Shown one piece after another: positions 12,187-13,612 of a stretch of 13,612 nt of DNA (position 1 is the stretch's first letter; the number at the start of each line of letters is the position of its first letter). The position numbers and the translations under genes are program-made. This DNA is from Candidatus Parcubacteria bacterium. Its GTDB lineage: Bacteria; Patescibacteriota; Patescibacteriia; CAIXNZ01. The notes under the pieces are model-generated. The model worked only from the letters and a program-made list of their open reading frames with translations. It did no database searches and was not told where the DNA came from. The DNA lies in assembly GCA_026395675.1 (NCBI GenBank), contig JAPLYF010000069.1, positions 1 to 13,612 on the forward strand, given 5' to 3'.

Positions 12187-13464
12187 ATGGGATTGACAGT
12201 TGCTGATTTGAAAGGACAAACAGTAGGTATGGCAGTTTCCGGCGGCTTGGACAGCTGTACTGTTACAAAATGGCTGACCGAACATGATGTAAATGTGGTC
12301 TGTTTGACTGCTGATCTGGGGCAGCCTGATGAGAAAAATATAAACGACGTAAAAAAAAGAATGCTGGCTTGCGGTGCCAAAGAAGCCATAATTGTAGACG
12401 CCAAAAAACAGCTGGTTTTTGCGGGCTTATATGCTGCCCTGGCCCAGCTAAAATACGAAGGCGGTTACTGGAATACAACTGGCATCGGCCGTTTTATAAC
12501 GGTAACCGCACTTTTAGAAGAATTGGCAGAAAGGGAAATTGAAGTTTTTTGCCATGGTGCCACTGGCAGAGGAAATGATCAGGTACGTTTCCAACTCGTA
12601 TCAAATATGCTTATGCCCGAGATTAAGGTTTATGCCCCATGGCGGGACGAAGCATTTCTGGATGCTTTTGGTGGCAGGAAAGAAATGATTGCATACTGTC
12701 AAAAACATAATTTGCCAATCAAGGCAACTTTAGAAAAGCCGTATTCAACTGATGCTAATATGCTTGGCTTGACTCATGAGGCAGGCAAACTTGAACTCCT
12801 GACCACGCCAGCTGATTTTGTTGAACCAGAAATGGGTGTGTGGGCAGAACAAGCACCAAATAACCCAGAAATAGTGACAATTGAATTTATTGAAGGGTTA
12901 CTTAGATCTATCAAGGTTCGAAGTGGTGTAGAAGGAATTGGCAATCTTGTTATTCTCTTCGATTTGGCCAATGAAGTTGCTGGCCGCAATGGAGTTGGCA
13001 TTGGTATTCATACGGTCGAAAATCGTTTTGTCGGTATCAAAAGCCGCGGTGTTTATGAGGCGCCTGGCATGGAGCTTTTTGGCAAATGCTATGAATACCT
13101 GCTCCAGACAATTCTTGACCGCAGGGCCATGAAATTATTCCAGTACCTTTCCCTGCAACTTGGCGAGCAGATCTACCAAGGCTATTGGTATGATACTGCC
13201 AGCCAGATGATGAGAGCGGCAATCAATAAAATTGCCAAGTTCATGACAGGAACAATTACTGTTAAACTTTACAAGGGAAACGTGATTTTCCAGTCAGCAG
13301 AAAACATTCCTCATAGCCTATATTCTGAATCAACGGCTTCCATGGAAAAAATCGGTTCATTCAATCATCAGGATTCCGAAGGTTTTCTGGGGGTTCTCGG
13401 TGTCGGTGCCAGAGCATTAAATGCCGCTGGCCAAATCGACCCTGAAGAGTTTCTCCTCGACTAA
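12187..13464 (+). CDS. argG: Argininosuccinate synthase
   Basis: ArgG joins citrulline and aspartate with ATP to form argininosuccinate, the penultimate step of arginine synthesis. The 425-residue protein has the PP-loop motif AVSGGLDS (16-23), TADLGQPDE, the substrate-binding GATGRGNDQVRF, YSTDANMLGLTHEA and KSRGVYEAPG. The GQPDE stretch and overall length place it nearer the long E. coli-like subfamily than the short one. In place of the usual KGND lysine it has RGND. The ATG at 12187 follows GAAAGGAG (12171-12178). It stands alone with its own promoter and terminator and no argH or other arginine gene adjacent, so it may serve salvage of citrulline or an incomplete pathway. Confidence 0.96.
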   Translation: MGLTVADLKGQTVGMAVSGGLDSCTVTKWLTEHDVNVVCLTADLGQPDEKNINDVKKRMLACGAKEAIIVDAKKQLVFAGLYAALAQLKYEGGYWNTTGIGRFITVTALLEELAEREIEVFCHGATGRGNDQVRFQLVSNMLMPEIKVYAPWRDEAFLDAFGGRKEMIAYCQKHNLPIKATLEKPYSTDANMLGLTHEAGKLELLTTPADFVEPEMGVWAEQAPNNPEIVTIEFIEGLLRSIKVRSGVEGIGNLVILFDLANEVAGRNGVGIGIHTVENRFVGIKSRGVYEAPGMELFGKCYEYLLQTILDRRAMKLFQYLSLQLGEQIYQGYWYDTASQMMRAAINKIAKFMTGTITVKLYKGNVIFQSAENIPHSLYSESTASMEKIGSFNHQDSEGFLGVLGVGARALNAAGQIDPEEFLLD

Positions 13465-13471
13465 AACAATG

Positions 13472-13502
13472 ATCCCGTCGTTTAATTACGGCGGGATTTT
13501 TT
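13472..13502 (+). terminator. argG terminator
   Basis: ATCCCGTCG (13472-13480) pairs with CGGCGGGAT (13489-13497) with one G-U pair, then a T-run. Confidence 0.9.
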
Positions 13503-13536
13503 AAACACGAATTTTTTGTCACTAATATGCACTAAT

Positions 13537-13565
13537 TTGACAGGATTATTTTTATGCTGTAAGAT
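13537..13565 (+). promoter_or_regulatory. Promoter pointing out of the right edge
   Basis: TTGACA (13537-13542), a 17-bp spacer and TAAGAT (13560-13565). Upstream lies a short direct repeat of CACTAAT (13521-13527 and 13531-13537, the second ending ATT rather than a full match beyond). The gene served lies beyond the window. Confidence 0.6.
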
Positions 13566-13572
13566 AATAATT

Positions 13573-13612
13573 AAGATTTACTCCGGATCTTTTTTTGTTT
13601 AACTTAAATCTT
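13573..13612 (+). other. Structured leader at the right edge
   Basis: Immediately after the predicted transcription start, AAGAT (13573-13577) can pair with ATCTT (13587-13591), followed by a T-run. Alternatively AAGATTTA (13573-13580) pairs with TAAATCTT (13605-13612). These mutually exclusive folds could be a small attenuator, but the stems are short and the window ends here. Confidence 0.3.

Overview
The window looks like a piece of a bacterial chromosome from a small-genome, AT-rich lineage, most likely Candidatus Patescibacteria (CPR), Parcubacteria-like. This is inferred from gene content and style, not from a marker gene. The signs are many short unrecognised proteins, GC-rich palindromic repeats between AT-rich genes, a reduced division-gene cluster, a WecA/TagO-type transferase with variant motifs, an argG with no other arginine gene near it, and a Clp-family ATPase anchored in the membrane.

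Layout. (1) 1-700: the tail of a gene entering from the left, a GC-rich palindromic insertion, and a 95-residue unknown protein with its own promoter and terminator. (2) 730-3350: a short dcw-type division cluster, mraZ - two small unknown genes - rsmH - ftsL-like, closed by a terminator. The mraZ promoter is followed by four tandem GGATAA-ending repeats that fit an MraZ operator. (3) 3361-5278: a CDP-alcohol phosphatidyltransferase on the minus strand, divergent from tgt; this Tgt has lost all four zinc ligands. (4) 5279-7233: a nested palindromic element, then four small or medium unknown genes (65, 85, 140 and 158 aa), each with its own promoter and terminator. (5) 7250-10443: a two-gene unit of a 120-aa membrane protein and a 924-aa membrane-anchored, zinc-finger-bearing Clp-type ATPase whose first AAA+ domain appears dead. 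(6) 10449-12113: a WecA/TagO-like polyprenyl-phosphate sugar-phosphate transferase overlapping a membrane-anchored DUF192 protein. (7) 12115-13502: argG with its own promoter and terminator. (8) The right edge carries another promoter pointing out of the window.

The genes fall into envelope and division functions (mraZ, rsmH, ftsL, phospholipid synthesis, WecA-like), protein quality control at the membrane (Clp-like unit), RNA modification (rsmH, tgt) and one metabolic enzyme (argG). Translation signals divide the window sharply. The small unknown genes, the phosphatidyltransferase and argG have strong Shine-Dalgarno sequences (AAGGAGG-like). mraZ, rsmH, ftsL, tgt, the membrane/Clp pair, the WecA-like gene and DUF192 have none. 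No tRNA, rRNA, CRISPR array or transposase gene was seen, and no gene-free stretch exceeds 300 bases.
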